NCBI RefSeq assembly: GCF_900215605.1
Contig: NZ_OBEL01000005.1
Coordinates: forward strand, 310,001-374,000
DNA: 64,000 nt
Direction of reading: 5' to 3'
Source: Cohaesibacter gelatinilyticus
GTDB lineage: Bacteria > Pseudomonadota > Alphaproteobacteria > Rhizobiales > Cohaesibacteraceae
Shown: positions 28,679 to 38,856 of the stretch, piece after piece
Position numbering within the stretch: position 1 is the stretch's first letter
How the letters are laid out: every line of letters begins with the position of its first letter
Made by a program: the position numbers and the translations under genes
Notes under the pieces: generated by a model
Seen by the model: the letters and a program-made list of their open reading frames with translations, nothing else
What the model was told of the DNA's origin: nothing
Database searches by the model: none

Positions 28679-29950
28679 TTACTGCTGATCCCCGTTCAGC
28701 AGGTTGTGGATGGCTTTCGCCATTACTTTAGCGGAATCGAGCATATCTTCAATGCCCACATATTCGTCCGGTTGATGGGCCAGATCGAGGATACCGGGCC
28801 CATAGGCAATACAGTCTTTCAGCTTGCCGATGCGATCGATATGTTTTTGATCATAGGTGCCGGGGGAGATTACATAATCAGGCTGGGTTTCCAGTACATC
28901 CGAGATTGCGCTACTCACCGCTTGTACAACCGGTTGCTCCTTGTCGGTCATGGTCGGTTGAACTTCGAACAGATCCTTGATCTCATAGCGGAATTTGTCT
29001 CGGTTTTCCGATAATTCATCCAGCAGCTTAGTTATCTCGCCTTTGACCTGATCCAGTTGTTCTTCGATCAGGAAACGGCGATCAATCACCATACGGCAGG
29101 AATCGGGAACACATGGGGCAGGCAGGCCGTCATAATCTTCCGACTGGCCACCATGAATTGAATTGATGTTCAGCGTAGATTGACGTGCGCCGGGTGGCAC
29201 AACAGGCATGTCCGTGCGTTTTTCCGCCAACGCCGGATAGAGCTTTTCTTCAAACTGATCAATCACCGCACCCATATGGCGAACAGCGCAGTCGCCAAGA
29301 AAGGGCATCGAGCCATGGGCAATATGGCCATGGGTCTCGATTTCTGCCCACCAGACACCACGGTGACCGAGACAAATACGGTCCTTGTTCAAAGGCTCTG
29401 GAATAATAACATGATCAACGCGGTCTTTTGCAAAGAAGCCTTGTTCAGCCAAATAAGCAACGCCGCCATAACCACCGGATTCTTCATCGCAGGTGCCGGA
29501 AATCTCAATCGCGCCGGGAAAGTCCGGGTTGGCTTCGATATAAGCTTCGATCGCAATGATGGAGGCGGCAAGCCCGCCTTTCATATCGCAGGCGCCACGA
29601 CCATATATCTTGCCATCCGCAATTTCGCCGCCAAAAGGATCCTTGGTCCAGCCTTTTCCTACTTCCACCACGTCGATATGGCTGTTGAAATGTACACAAG
29701 GGCCCGGGCGGCCGCCTTTCTTGCGAGCGATGATATTGATGCGTGGATATTGATCGCTATCGCCGGGCGTGCCGTGAGCGCGGACATATTGAACATCAAA
29801 GCCGCGTTTTTTAAGCCGCTCACCCAGATAATGGGCACAAGGCTCATAGGCTTCGCCAGGAGGATTGATCGTGGGAAAGCGGATCAGATCTTGCGTCAGC
29901 GCAATGAGATCTGCTTCCTTATCGTCAATGCGCTGCAAGATGCTATCCAT
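28679..29950 (-). CDS. M20-family metallopeptidase (ArgE/DapE/CPG2 type)
   Basis: Zn-dependent amidohydrolase of 423 residues. The metal ligands are visible: His and Asp in FNSHIDVVE, Asp in GRGACDMKGG, the catalytic Glu in TCDEESGG, Glu in IIPEP and a final His region near the C-terminus (VSPGTYDQKHID-like). A lid domain lies at about 190-310. The start ATG at 29950 gives the usual N-terminus (DLIRFPTINPPGEAYEPCAH); a longer frame to 29977 is possible. It may cleave N-acyl amino acids or dipeptides brought in by the adjacent transporter; the substrate is not determined. Confidence 0.87.
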   Translation of the reverse strand: MDSILQRIDDKEADLIALTQDLIRFPTINPPGEAYEPCAHYLGERLKKRGFDVQYVRAHGTPGDSDQYPRINIIARKKGGRPGPCVHFNSHIDVVEVGKGWTKDPFGGEIADGKIYGRGACDMKGGLAASIIAIEAYIEANPDFPGAIEISGTCDEESGGYGGVAYLAEQGFFAKDRVDHVIIPEPLNKDRICLGHRGVWWAEIETHGHIAHGSMPFLGDCAVRHMGAVIDQFEEKLYPALAEKRTDMPVVPPGARQSTLNINSIHGGQSEDYDGLPAPCVPDSCRMVIDRRFLIEEQLDQVKGEITKLLDELSENRDKFRYEIKDLFEVQPTMTDKEQPVVQAVSSAISDVLETQPDYVISPGTYDQKHIDRIGKLKDCIAYGPGILDLAHQPDEYVGIEDMLDSAKVMAKAIHNLLNGDQQ

Positions 29951-30074
29951 GACCCGGATTCCTCTAGCTGGTCCCAATCTCTGTTTTCAAAATAGAGTCA
30001 ACAGAATGGAGTGAATTGATCAGCTTTGTCGAGTGGAAACGGGATCGGATGTGTAAAAGGGAGGCTCTTTTTCT

Positions 30075-30178
30075 CTTGCCGGCTATTCTTCGCTGCGCTC
30101 AGGCCTGCGAGGGCACGCTTCGCGCTTGCCTATCGGCCGTCGCAAAAGGAAGGGTTTCCTTTTGCGGGTTCTTGTTCC
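30075..30178. repeat. large modular palindrome, half copy (family A, copy A3)
   Basis: Only one arm with its hairpin is present: GCCGGCTATTCTTCGC, GGCCTGCGAGGGCACGC, GCTTGCCTATCGGCCGT, then CGCAAAAGGAA/TTCCTTTTGCG (11-bp stem, 30141-30166) and GGTTCTTGTTCC. It has the orientation of copy A2. It lies between the CoA-transferase and peptidase genes, both on the minus strand. Confidence 0.75.
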
Positions 30179-30206
30179 AAGCAATTCTCTCTGAAGAAAA
30201 CAATTC

Positions 30207-31430
30207 TTAAATTATCTTCCCCGAGCTTAACGCTTCCAGTTCGCTCTCATCTTTCCCAAGGAGATTGGCCAACACGCTCAATGTATGTTCGCCCAGCTCT
30301 GGTGGGGCAGACTTGTAGCTTGGCGGAGTTTTGGACAGCTTGATCGGGTTGGCGACACCGGGCTGCATGCTGCCATCTTTGGCTGGTACTTCAATAGCCA
30401 TGCCGCGATGCTTGATTTGCGGTTCTTCAAAGACGCGATCAATGGAGTTGATCGGACCACAAGGAACGCCTGCTTTGCCCAGTTTTTCCATCCAGTAATC
30501 AAGCGGTTTATCGGCAGTCACCGCTGTAATCTTGGCGGCCAACACGTCGCGATTTTCCACGCGGTGGCGGTTGGTATCGAAGCGGATATCGCCAGGTAAA
30601 TCATCAAGGCCTGCAATCGCACAGAATTTGGCGAACTGGCTATCATTGCCAATAGCCAGAATGAAGTGTGCGTCTGACGTCGGGAAGGTTTGGTATGGCA
30701 CCAGATTGGGATGAGCATTGCCCATATGGGTCGGGGCTTTGCCGGAAACCAGATAATTGGTCGCCTGATTAGCTAGGGTTGCAACCTGAACATCCAGCAA
30801 AGCCATATCAATATGCTGGCCTTCGCCAGTTTGATCGCGATAGGCGAGGGCTGCCAGAATACCGATAGTCGAATACAGACCGGTCATGACATCGGCCAGG
30901 GCAACGCCCACCTTCATCGGCTCGCCACCCGGGCTGCCTTCTGGTTGGCCGGTCACGCTCATCAGACCACCCATGCCCTGGATCATGAAGTCATAACCCG
31001 CTTTGGTGGCATCAGGACCTGTCTGACCGAAGCCGGTGATGGAGCAATAGATCAGGTCGGGCTTGATGGCTTTCAAGCTGTCATAATCAAGGCCATATTT
31101 CTTAAGGCCACCAACCTTGTAATTCTCAACCAGAATATCAGACTTGGCGACCAGTTCGCGGATCAGGGCTTGCCCTTCTGGCTTGGTGATATCGATGGTG
31201 ACGGACTGTTTGTTGCGGTTGGTGCAACCAAAGTAAGCTGCATCCGAACGCTCATTGCCATCCTTGTCCTTCAGGTAGGGAGGGCCCCAACCGCGGGTAT
31301 CATCTCCAACGCCCGGGCGCTCAACCTTGATGATATCTGCACCGAGATCGCCCAGAATTTGGCCAGACCATGGGCCAGCCAGCACACGGGTAAGATCGAG
31401 AACTCGGATATGGGAAAGAGCGCCAGTCAT
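30207..31430 (-). CDS. family III CoA-transferase (CaiB/BaiF)
   Basis: Moves CoA between carboxylic acids by an aspartyl-CoA intermediate. The 407 residues contain the N-terminal VLDLTRVLAGPWSGQILGDLG, the catalytic Asp in VGVALADVMTGLYS (about 170) and the typical interlocked-dimer segment QGEGQHIDMALLD-like. It lies directly downstream of glutaryl-CoA dehydrogenase on the same strand. In several bacteria this pair is a glutarate/succinate CoA-transferase feeding the dehydrogenase, so that activity is the best inference. An oxalate/formate-type substrate cannot be excluded. Confidence 0.87.
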   Translation of the reverse strand: MTGALSHIRVLDLTRVLAGPWSGQILGDLGADIIKVERPGVGDDTRGWGPPYLKDKDGNERSDAAYFGCTNRNKQSVTIDITKPEGQALIRELVAKSDILVENYKVGGLKKYGLDYDSLKAIKPDLIYCSITGFGQTGPDATKAGYDFMIQGMGGLMSVTGQPEGSPGGEPMKVGVALADVMTGLYSTIGILAALAYRDQTGEGQHIDMALLDVQVATLANQATNYLVSGKAPTHMGNAHPNLVPYQTFPTSDAHFILAIGNDSQFAKFCAIAGLDDLPGDIRFDTNRHRVENRDVLAAKITAVTADKPLDYWMEKLGKAGVPCGPINSIDRVFEEPQIKHRGMAIEVPAKDGSMQPGVANPIKLSKTPPSYKSAPPELGEHTLSVLANLLGKDESELEALSSGKII

Positions 31431-31593
31431 GTCGGGTCCTGAATATGGTCAGGCTCGGACTGGGATCATTGAGAGCACAGTTGACCTGAGAAAAGGAATT
31501 GCCCGGCTCAGGAAAGTCGGGCCGGAAAAAGTGAGAGGCGGGTTTGGGGAAAGACATCCCGCCTCTCTGATCTGATCACACAATGAGGAAGGA

Positions 31594-32781
31594 TCAGAAG
31601 AATGCCTGCAGGCCGGTCTGGGCGCGGCCCAGAATGAGAGCATGAATGTCGTGGGTGCCCTCATAGGTGTTGACGGTTTCCAAGTTGACCATGTGACGGA
31701 TCACGTGGAACTCGTCGGAGATGCCGTTGCCACCATGCATGTCACGGGCAATACGAGCGATATCGAGAGATTTACCGCAGTTGTTGCGCTTGATCAGGGA
31801 AATATTCTCAACAGGGCAATTGCCTTCGTCCATCATGCGGCCGACGCGCAGGGCGGCTTGAAGACCAAGAGTGATTTCGGTTTGCATGTTTGCCATTTTT
31901 AGCTGCATCAACTGTGTCTGAGCCAGCGGACGGCCGAACTGCTTGCGATCAAGGGTGTATTGACGGCCAGCATGCCAGCAGAATTCTGCAGCACCCAGAA
32001 CGCCCCATGCAATGCCGTAACGCGCTTTGTTCAAGCAGCCGAATGGACCAGCAAGACCGGAAACATTTGGTAGCAGGTTCTCTTCAGGAACCAGAACATT
32101 ATCAAGAACGATTTCACCGGTAATGGAAGCACGCAGGCTCATTTTGCCTTCGATCTTTGGCGTGGTGAAGCCTTCCATGCCACGCTCGACGATGAAGCCC
32201 TTGATCTTGTTTTCATGGGCGTCGGACTTGGCCCAGACAATGGCAATATCAGCGATCGGGGAGTTGGTGATCCACATTTTCGCGCCGTTCAGCTTGTAGC
32301 CGCCATCGACTTTCTCTGCGCGGGTTACCATGGAGCCAGGGTCAGAACCATGATCAGGTTCGGTCAGGCCAAAGCAACCAACCATTTCACCTGTTGCCAG
32401 TTTCGGCAGATATTTCTTGCGCTGCTCTTCAGTGCCGTAAGAATAGATCGGATGCATGACGAGGGAAGATTGCACGGACATGGCAGAACGATAGCCAGAG
32501 TCGACGCGCTCAACTTCGCGGGCAACCAGACCATATGCAACATGGTTGACACCAGCACAGCCATATTCCTCTGGGATGGTGGAGCCAAGGAAACCATTCT
32601 CACCCAGCTCGTTCATGATTTCACGATCGAACTTTTCGTGACGATTGGCTTCCAGAATGCGAGGCATCAGACGATCATCACAGAAAGCACGGGCCGCGTC
32701 CATGATCATGCGTTCGTCTTCGCTCAGCTGGTCACGAAAATGGAAGGGATCGTCCCAAGAGAATTGTGGTTTGGCGCACAT
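31594..32781 (-). CDS. gcdH: glutaryl-CoA dehydrogenase
   Basis: FAD-dependent acyl-CoA dehydrogenase that oxidises and decarboxylates glutaryl-CoA to crotonyl-CoA. The 395 residues carry [34 protein letters not shown] and the catalytic Glu in [21 protein letters not shown]. The N-terminal [19 protein letters not shown] and the Arg in [13 protein letters not shown] are typical of GcdH rather than short-chain dehydrogenases. It lies between LysR and the CoA-transferase, all on the minus strand, and completes lysine and tryptophan breakdown. Confidence 0.92.
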   Translation of the reverse strand: MCAKPQFSWDDPFHFRDQLSEDERMIMDAARAFCDDRLMPRILEANRHEKFDREIMNELGENGFLGSTIPEEYGCAGVNHVAYGLVAREVERVDSGYRSAMSVQSSLVMHPIYSYGTEEQRKKYLPKLATGEMVGCFGLTEPDHGSDPGSMVTRAEKVDGGYKLNGAKMWITNSPIADIAIVWAKSDAHENKIKGFIVERGMEGFTTPKIEGKMSLRASITGEIVLDNVLVPEENLLPNVSGLAGPFGCLNKARYGIAWGVLGAAEFCWHAGRQYTLDRKQFGRPLAQTQLMQLKMANMQTEITLGLQAALRVGRMMDEGNCPVENISLIKRNNCGKSLDIARIARDMHGGNGISDEFHVIRHMVNLETVNTYEGTHDIHALILGRAQTGLQAFF

Positions 32782-33064
32782 GGCTTTTCCTTAGAGCGGT
32801 TTGGCAAGGCGTGCGCGACAAGTCCGAATAGCACGCATGCGTCTCAATCATGTATCCATCAGACAGATAGGTGACTCCGATGGTTCTTAACGGCACAATA
32901 TCCATCCAGCAGGACAAAGAGAAACGAATAAATTTCAGGGGTGCATGCGTTTTGGTTATGTTAAATTGGCAAGAATTGACTGTTTTGTGCCAGTATAGCT
33001 GACGTGTGATGCATTTGTGTCATATTGGTGGATAGACTGTCGCATAGATTGAGGAGTGTCAGCA

Positions 33065-33994
33065 TCAGTCCTGATGCTTGTTCAATTTGTTGATTTCCTT
33101 TTTGGCGCTGATGGCCTCGCGCATGATCCAGGTGCGGAAAACCTGCAAATTGGGATTGGCACGTTTGGACTGCGGATAGACAAAATAATAGTCGCCATTG
33201 GAACGGGTCAGGTGGCTATCCAGCGCAACCAGATCACCCGATGCAATTTCTTCTTCAACCAGAAATCGTGGCAGCAGTGCGACACCCATCTTGGAGGCCG
33301 CAGCGCGAATGACCATATGAAAATGCTCGAACCGTGGGCCAACATGGGGGTTAGGATGATGATGCCCGGTGACATTGAACCAATGGCTCCACAGATTGGG
33401 GCGCGAGGTTGCTTGCAGCAGAGGCTGCTCCAGTAGCAGTTGTTCAAGCCCGATTTCATCCCTGCGCCTTAGAAGATCCGGGTGAGCAAGTGGCACGATA
33501 TATTCGGGCATCAAGGGGTCGGTCAGGGCTCCTGGCCAGGCACCTTCACCAAAATGAAAAGCGGCATCGATATCCTCACCCATGAACTCGAACTGCTCAA
33601 TCTTGGTGACGATATGAATGAGAACTTCTGGGTGTGCTGCGGTAAATTTGGTCAGACGTGGAACCAGCCAGCGCGCACCGAATGTGGGCAGGCATGCAAT
33701 AGTGAGTTCGCCACCTTGCCCGCGATAAGCCAATAATTCCAGTGTCGCGGTTTCGATATCCTGTAATTTGGTGCGGATCTTGTGGGCATAGACCTCTCCA
33801 GCTTCGGTCAGAACAAGGCCATGGCCGGTGCGTTCAAACAAACGCAGTCCCAGCAGATCTTCCATTGCTCGCATCTGGCGCGAGATGGCGCTTTGAGTCA
33901 CTCCCAGTTCGCTGGCTGCTTTGGTGAAGCTGAGATGGCGAGCGGCGGCTTCAAAAGCACGCAGTGCACTAAGTGAGGGAAGATATTTCAGCAT
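33065..33994 (-). CDS. LysR-family regulator (GcvA-like)
   Basis: 309-residue LysR-type regulator. The winged helix at 1-65 (PSLSALRAFEAAARHLSFTK, ELGVTQSAISRQMRAMED) is of the GcvA/AmpR subfamily, followed by a periplasmic-binding-like effector domain. It is upstream of gcdH on the same strand, with 283 bases between them that show no other gene. This context suggests control of glutarate use, comparable with GcdR in pseudomonads, but this is inferred. Confidence 0.88.
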   Translation of the reverse strand: MLKYLPSLSALRAFEAAARHLSFTKAASELGVTQSAISRQMRAMEDLLGLRLFERTGHGLVLTEAGEVYAHKIRTKLQDIETATLELLAYRGQGGELTIACLPTFGARWLVPRLTKFTAAHPEVLIHIVTKIEQFEFMGEDIDAAFHFGEGAWPGALTDPLMPEYIVPLAHPDLLRRRDEIGLEQLLLEQPLLQATSRPNLWSHWFNVTGHHHPNPHVGPRFEHFHMVIRAAASKMGVALLPRFLVEEEIASGDLVALDSHLTRSNGDYYFVYPQSKRANPNLQVFRTWIMREAISAKKEINKLNKHQD

Positions 33995-34358
33995 GGATCA
34001 TGTGCTTTTGTTATGATGCATTGGAGATTTTGTTATTGATCGACAGCGTAAAGAATGATTTTTCGTATGAAAAGAGGGAAAATCACCAAAGAACCAAAAT
34101 TTTAAGGCATGCAGGGCATGTATATTGATCATGACAAAGGTCAGCTAAATTAATTTCACATTTATAAAAATAGCTTGTTTGACCCTGATCAGTTGCAAAT
34201 GCCTTTTCTGTCATTAAATTGATTAGAAACGGGGGCGACATATTTGCGTTGCAAGCGTTTGCCCTTTATATAAAGACTAGACCATTCAAATCAGCACAGG
34301 ACCAAGTGGCTTGCGTAATGCAGGCAGGATTTGAATTCGTATAGGGAAGTTTTGAACC
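33995..34358. other. divergent intergenic region, LysR gene and rirA
   Basis: 364 AT-rich bases between the two divergent starts. I see no gene, strong hairpin or clear operator. The last 20 bases before rirA contain the ribosome-binding stretch TAGGGAAG. Confidence 0.6.
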
Positions 34359-34826
34359 ATGAGACTGACGCAACAGGCAAACTATTCTGTCCGCATCTTG
34401 ATGTATTGCGCAGCAAAGCGCGAAGAGTTCGCCAAAGTGAGCGAGATCGCTCGCGTATATGATATCTCCGAATATCATCTGTTCAAGATTTTGCCTATTC
34501 TGGTTTCCAATGGCTTCATTACCACCCATCGTGGACGCAATGGTGGTTTGAAACTGGCGAAAGAACCTAAGGACATCACCTTGGGTGAGATTATTCGTGC
34601 AGCCGAGGAAAATTTCCATTTGGCTGATTGCTTTGATGAAGGCAGCTACGATTGTCCGTTGCTCTCCATGTGTGATTTCAACCATGCACTCAATGATGCT
34701 CTGGAAGCTTTTTTGAAAGCGCTGGATAAATATACGCTCGCTGACCTGACGCAAAAAGAAGGCGATATGCGCAATTTGCTGCATATTGAAGATCCCAAGG
34801 CTTCTGCCAAGCCTGTCTTAAACTAG
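34359..34826 (+). CDS. rirA: Rrf2-family iron-responsive regulator RirA
   Basis: Fe-S-sensing repressor of iron-uptake genes in rhizobia. The 155 residues begin MRLTQQANYSVRILMYCAAK, then a winged helix (RGRNGGLKLAK wing at about 58-68) and a cysteine cluster at positions 91, 99 and 105 (ADCFDEGSYDCPLLSMC). Exactly these positions ligate the cluster in rhizobial RirA. NsrR is the alternative but has a different spacing. It stands alone, divergent from LysR and upstream of luxR, with a short GTTGCGCTTGTGCGCAA hairpin after its stop. Confidence 0.82.
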   Translation: MRLTQQANYSVRILMYCAAKREEFAKVSEIARVYDISEYHLFKILPILVSNGFITTHRGRNGGLKLAKEPKDITLGEIIRAAEENFHLADCFDEGSYDCPLLSMCDFNHALNDALEAFLKALDKYTLADLTQKEGDMRNLLHIEDPKASAKPVLN

Positions 34827-34956
34827 AAAAACCACGCCAGGTTGCGCTTGTGCGCAATTAAGCAATTTAGGGTTTGGTTTTTGACCGCGCCCAACCGATT
34901 GGCTATGCTGTTTCAATTCAAGTTTATGAGTTGTTACAGAATAAGGTCTGTGTTTC

Positions 34957-34968
34957 CAGACCGGTCTG
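34957..34968. promoter_or_regulatory. candidate operator palindrome upstream of luxR
   Basis: CAGACCGGTCTG is a perfect 12-base palindrome 20 bases before the luxR start. LuxR-type proteins bind dyads of 18-20 bases, so this could be the core of an autoregulatory site. Its symmetry is the only evidence. Confidence 0.35.
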
Positions 34969-34987
34969 ATTGGTTGGTAGGCGAGAC

Positions 34988-35710
34988 ATGCAATTGCAGA
35001 ATCGCATTTTTGGATTTCTTGATAAAATTGAGAATGAAAGTCAGGTCGATGGCGTTCTTGAGGCGTTGAAAGGCATATCCAATGACTTCGGATATACTGG
35101 CTTTATCATGTGCGGCATTCCCGATACTGGTGAGAACCTTGAAGAATTGATCTTGTTGCAAGGCTGGTCCGAGGATTGGAATGTGCGCTATCTTGATCAG
35201 TCTTTCATTGATTTCGATCCGGTCGTGGAACGGGTGCGAACATCTCATCTTCCATTTGAATGGAGTGAAGTCGGTGGCCCCAAGGTCCGACTCTCCAAAC
35301 AAGCGCGCCAGGTGATGGATGAAGCAGCATCCATTGGCATGCCGGACGGGTTTTGTGTGCCGGTTTATCGACCCGGTGCCTTTCAGGCGGCTCTGTCCTT
35401 TGGTGGAGATGGCGTAGAGCTGAGTCCCGATGACAAGCATGCTCTGCATCTAGTCGGTATTTATGCCCATAACCGGGTAAGAGACATGCTTCGAAGCAGT
35501 CCTGACAAGCCAAAGAAAAAGCTGACACCGCGTGAATGTGAATGTCTGAAATGGACATCGGTCGGCAAAACGTCGTGGGAAATTTCCCAGATCCTGAACA
35601 TCTCCCAATATACAGCAGACTGGTATTTGGCGTCAGCCGCCAAGAAACTGGGGGCGGTCAATCGCACGCAAGCCGTGGCGGAGGCTCTTCGTCAGGGTTT
35701 GATCAGTTAA
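34988..35710 (+). CDS. LuxR-family quorum-sensing regulator with autoinducer-binding domain
   Basis: 240-residue regulator: autoinducer-binding domain (about 10-165) and LuxR HTH (about 175-235; LTPRECECLKWTSVGKTSWE). All the signature residues of AHL receptors are in register: the Trp and Tyr of DWNVRY, Asp-Pro in FIDFDPVV nine residues on, and Trp in LPFEWSE. These correspond to TraR W57, Y61, D70-P71 and W85. The ATG at 34988 follows TTGGTAGGCGAGAC; the frame is open to a TTG at 34970. The LuxI-like gene is 2.5 kb downstream, beyond thiC. Confidence 0.92.
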   Translation: MQLQNRIFGFLDKIENESQVDGVLEALKGISNDFGYTGFIMCGIPDTGENLEELILLQGWSEDWNVRYLDQSFIDFDPVVERVRTSHLPFEWSEVGGPKVRLSKQARQVMDEAASIGMPDGFCVPVYRPGAFQAALSFGGDGVELSPDDKHALHLVGIYAHNRVRDMLRSSPDKPKKKLTPRECECLKWTSVGKTSWEISQILNISQYTADWYLASAAKKLGAVNRTQAVAEALRQGLIS

Positions 35711-35799
35711 TTCCCAAAATTACCAACTATTGCAAACGTCTGACGGAGCGCAATCTTGGATTTGACAGCTGCGTCATTTTGTTCCATGTTTCGCGCATT

Positions 35800-35915
35800 C
35801 ACCAGGGGGGTTCCGGTAAGGAGCTGAGAGTCTGCTAGCTATGTCCGTTGGACAAGCACCGCAGTGACCCTATGAACCTGATCCAGTTCATACTGGCGTA
35901 GGGACGGTGCAGCGA
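35800..35915 (+). ncRNA. TPP (THI-box) riboswitch upstream of thiC
   Basis: Aptamer controlling thiC by thiamine pyrophosphate. It has GGAGCTGAGAGT (pyrimidine-sensing J2/3 region), then CTGC..GCAG as P3 with a long internal extension, GACCCTATGAACCTGATC (pyrophosphate-sensing region), the hairpin CCAGTTCATACTGG and the closing GCGTAGGGA. The 5' GGGGG pairs with the closing region. About 190 bases of leader follow before thiC; no clear terminator is visible there, so control may be at translation or by Rho. Confidence 0.92.
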
Positions 35916-36063
35916 TACAGGACCTATCCATCCGGATTTTCTGATTTTGCTTTTATTATGTCAGACCAAACGATCTTGTTTCAGTAAGAGGCGAGTCTGA
36001 TCATAAAGAAACATCTTCAGTTTCCTCTCTCCGCAATGCGGGCGCTTTATCTTCTCCGCTTGA

Positions 36064-37980
<1,917 letters not shown>

Positions 37981-38071
37981 TGGAATAATTCATGAAATAG
38001 ATCAGGGGTTTAAGCCTCTGATCCATTCCGAAGACGATTGCATGCCGGTTTTGACACTGGTGATTTCGACA

Positions 38072-38087
38072 CCCTGAAATCTCAGGG
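38072..38087. promoter_or_regulatory. candidate operator dyad upstream of the luxI-like gene
   Basis: CCCTGAAATCTCAGGG has perfect 6-base arms around AATC and lies 92 bases before the start. It is a plausible lux-box-like site by position, but its sequence does not match the palindrome upstream of luxR. Confidence 0.3.
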
Positions 38088-38178
38088 CTGCTCAATATTT
38101 TGATGGTTTGATATACTGATAAAGTAGTCGGAATGAGCCTTAGGTTCTGTTCCATCGTGCCCAGACGAGGCTTGGACC

Positions 38179-38775
38179 ATGCCAATTGTTATCGATGAAA
38201 GCAATGTAGCGGATCATTCAGATTTGTTGCGATCCTGCTTTGCATTCCGTCGAAGCAATGCCGATGAGTTTATTTTGAAATCCGAACCAGCACTGCAGTT
38301 TCGCGAAGTAACCGAAAGCGGACAAGACGGTGCCGTTCGTGATATCCAGATTGGGCAAGCCAGACAGGATTGTTTCGACGGTCAGGGTGTTGCGCATTTT
38401 GTTGCAAAGAACGGCGACGATATCATGGCTTATTGTCGTCTCGTTCCCACCACAGGCAATCATCCTGGAGCGACCATATATCCACAAGTTTTCGGCATTG
38501 AAGCTTATCCATCTGGTCCGGGAATTGGCGAGCTGTCGCCTATCATTTTGTTAAATGATGAGGCGAGCCACCATAGGCAAATGGAATTGTGTCAGTCTAT
38601 GGTTGGCGAGATGATAGCTTATTGCAAGGCACGTCGAATCTGGGGGTTGATCTTCACAGTGGAAGCGTCATGGCTGACATGGTTACTAAGTTGCGGCTAC
38701 GAGATCGTGCCTCTTGGTCTGCCATGTCAGGTTCAGGGCAAGGTGATGGTGCCTTTGCGCATGCGAGTTGGGTAG
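38179..38775 (+). CDS. LuxI-family acyl-homoserine-lactone synthase-like protein, divergent
   Basis: 198-residue GNAT-fold N-acyltransferase of the LuxI superfamily. The middle reads RQDCFDGQGVAHFVA then YCRLVPTTGNHPGATIYPQV, matching the family's D..FD, R-L-[IV]-P-T-T and [FY]P segments. The C-terminus TVEASWLTWLLSCGYEIVPL then GLPCQVQGKVMVPL matches rhizobial AHL synthases. The conserved E-x-S/T-R motif is changed to GELSP, so the usual Arg is Pro, and the conserved N-terminal Trp is not obvious. It may make an unusual signal or be inactive. GAGGCTTGGACC precedes the ATG. Confidence 0.75.
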   Translation: MPIVIDESNVADHSDLLRSCFAFRRSNADEFILKSEPALQFREVTESGQDGAVRDIQIGQARQDCFDGQGVAHFVAKNGDDIMAYCRLVPTTGNHPGATIYPQVFGIEAYPSGPGIGELSPIILLNDEASHHRQMELCQSMVGEMIAYCKARRIWGLIFTVEASWLTWLLSCGYEIVPLGLPCQVQGKVMVPLRMRVG

Positions 38776-38804
38776 AGTTCCAATCTGATCTCGCCGCCAA
38801 AATC

Positions 38805-38828
38805 AAAACTCGGCGACAAGAGTTTTCT
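38805..38828 (+). terminator. weak terminator after the luxI-like gene
   Basis: AAAACTC and GAGTTTT form a 7-bp stem around CGGCGACAA-like loop sequence, followed by CTTG. It lies before the convergent bdhA stop. Confidence 0.45.
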
Positions 38829-38856
38829 TGAACTGATGTAGGAACCAAGATGGTTC

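Noticed and set aside
29180-29995. Open frame of 271 codons on the plus strand opposite the M20 peptidase
   Set aside because: Antisense shadow of a gene whose metal ligands are all visible on the minus strand.
34359-34826. NsrR or IscR as the identity of the Rrf2 protein
   Set aside because: Cys91, Cys99 and Cys105 and the sequence around them match rhizobial RirA, and no isc/suf or nitric-oxide genes are adjacent.
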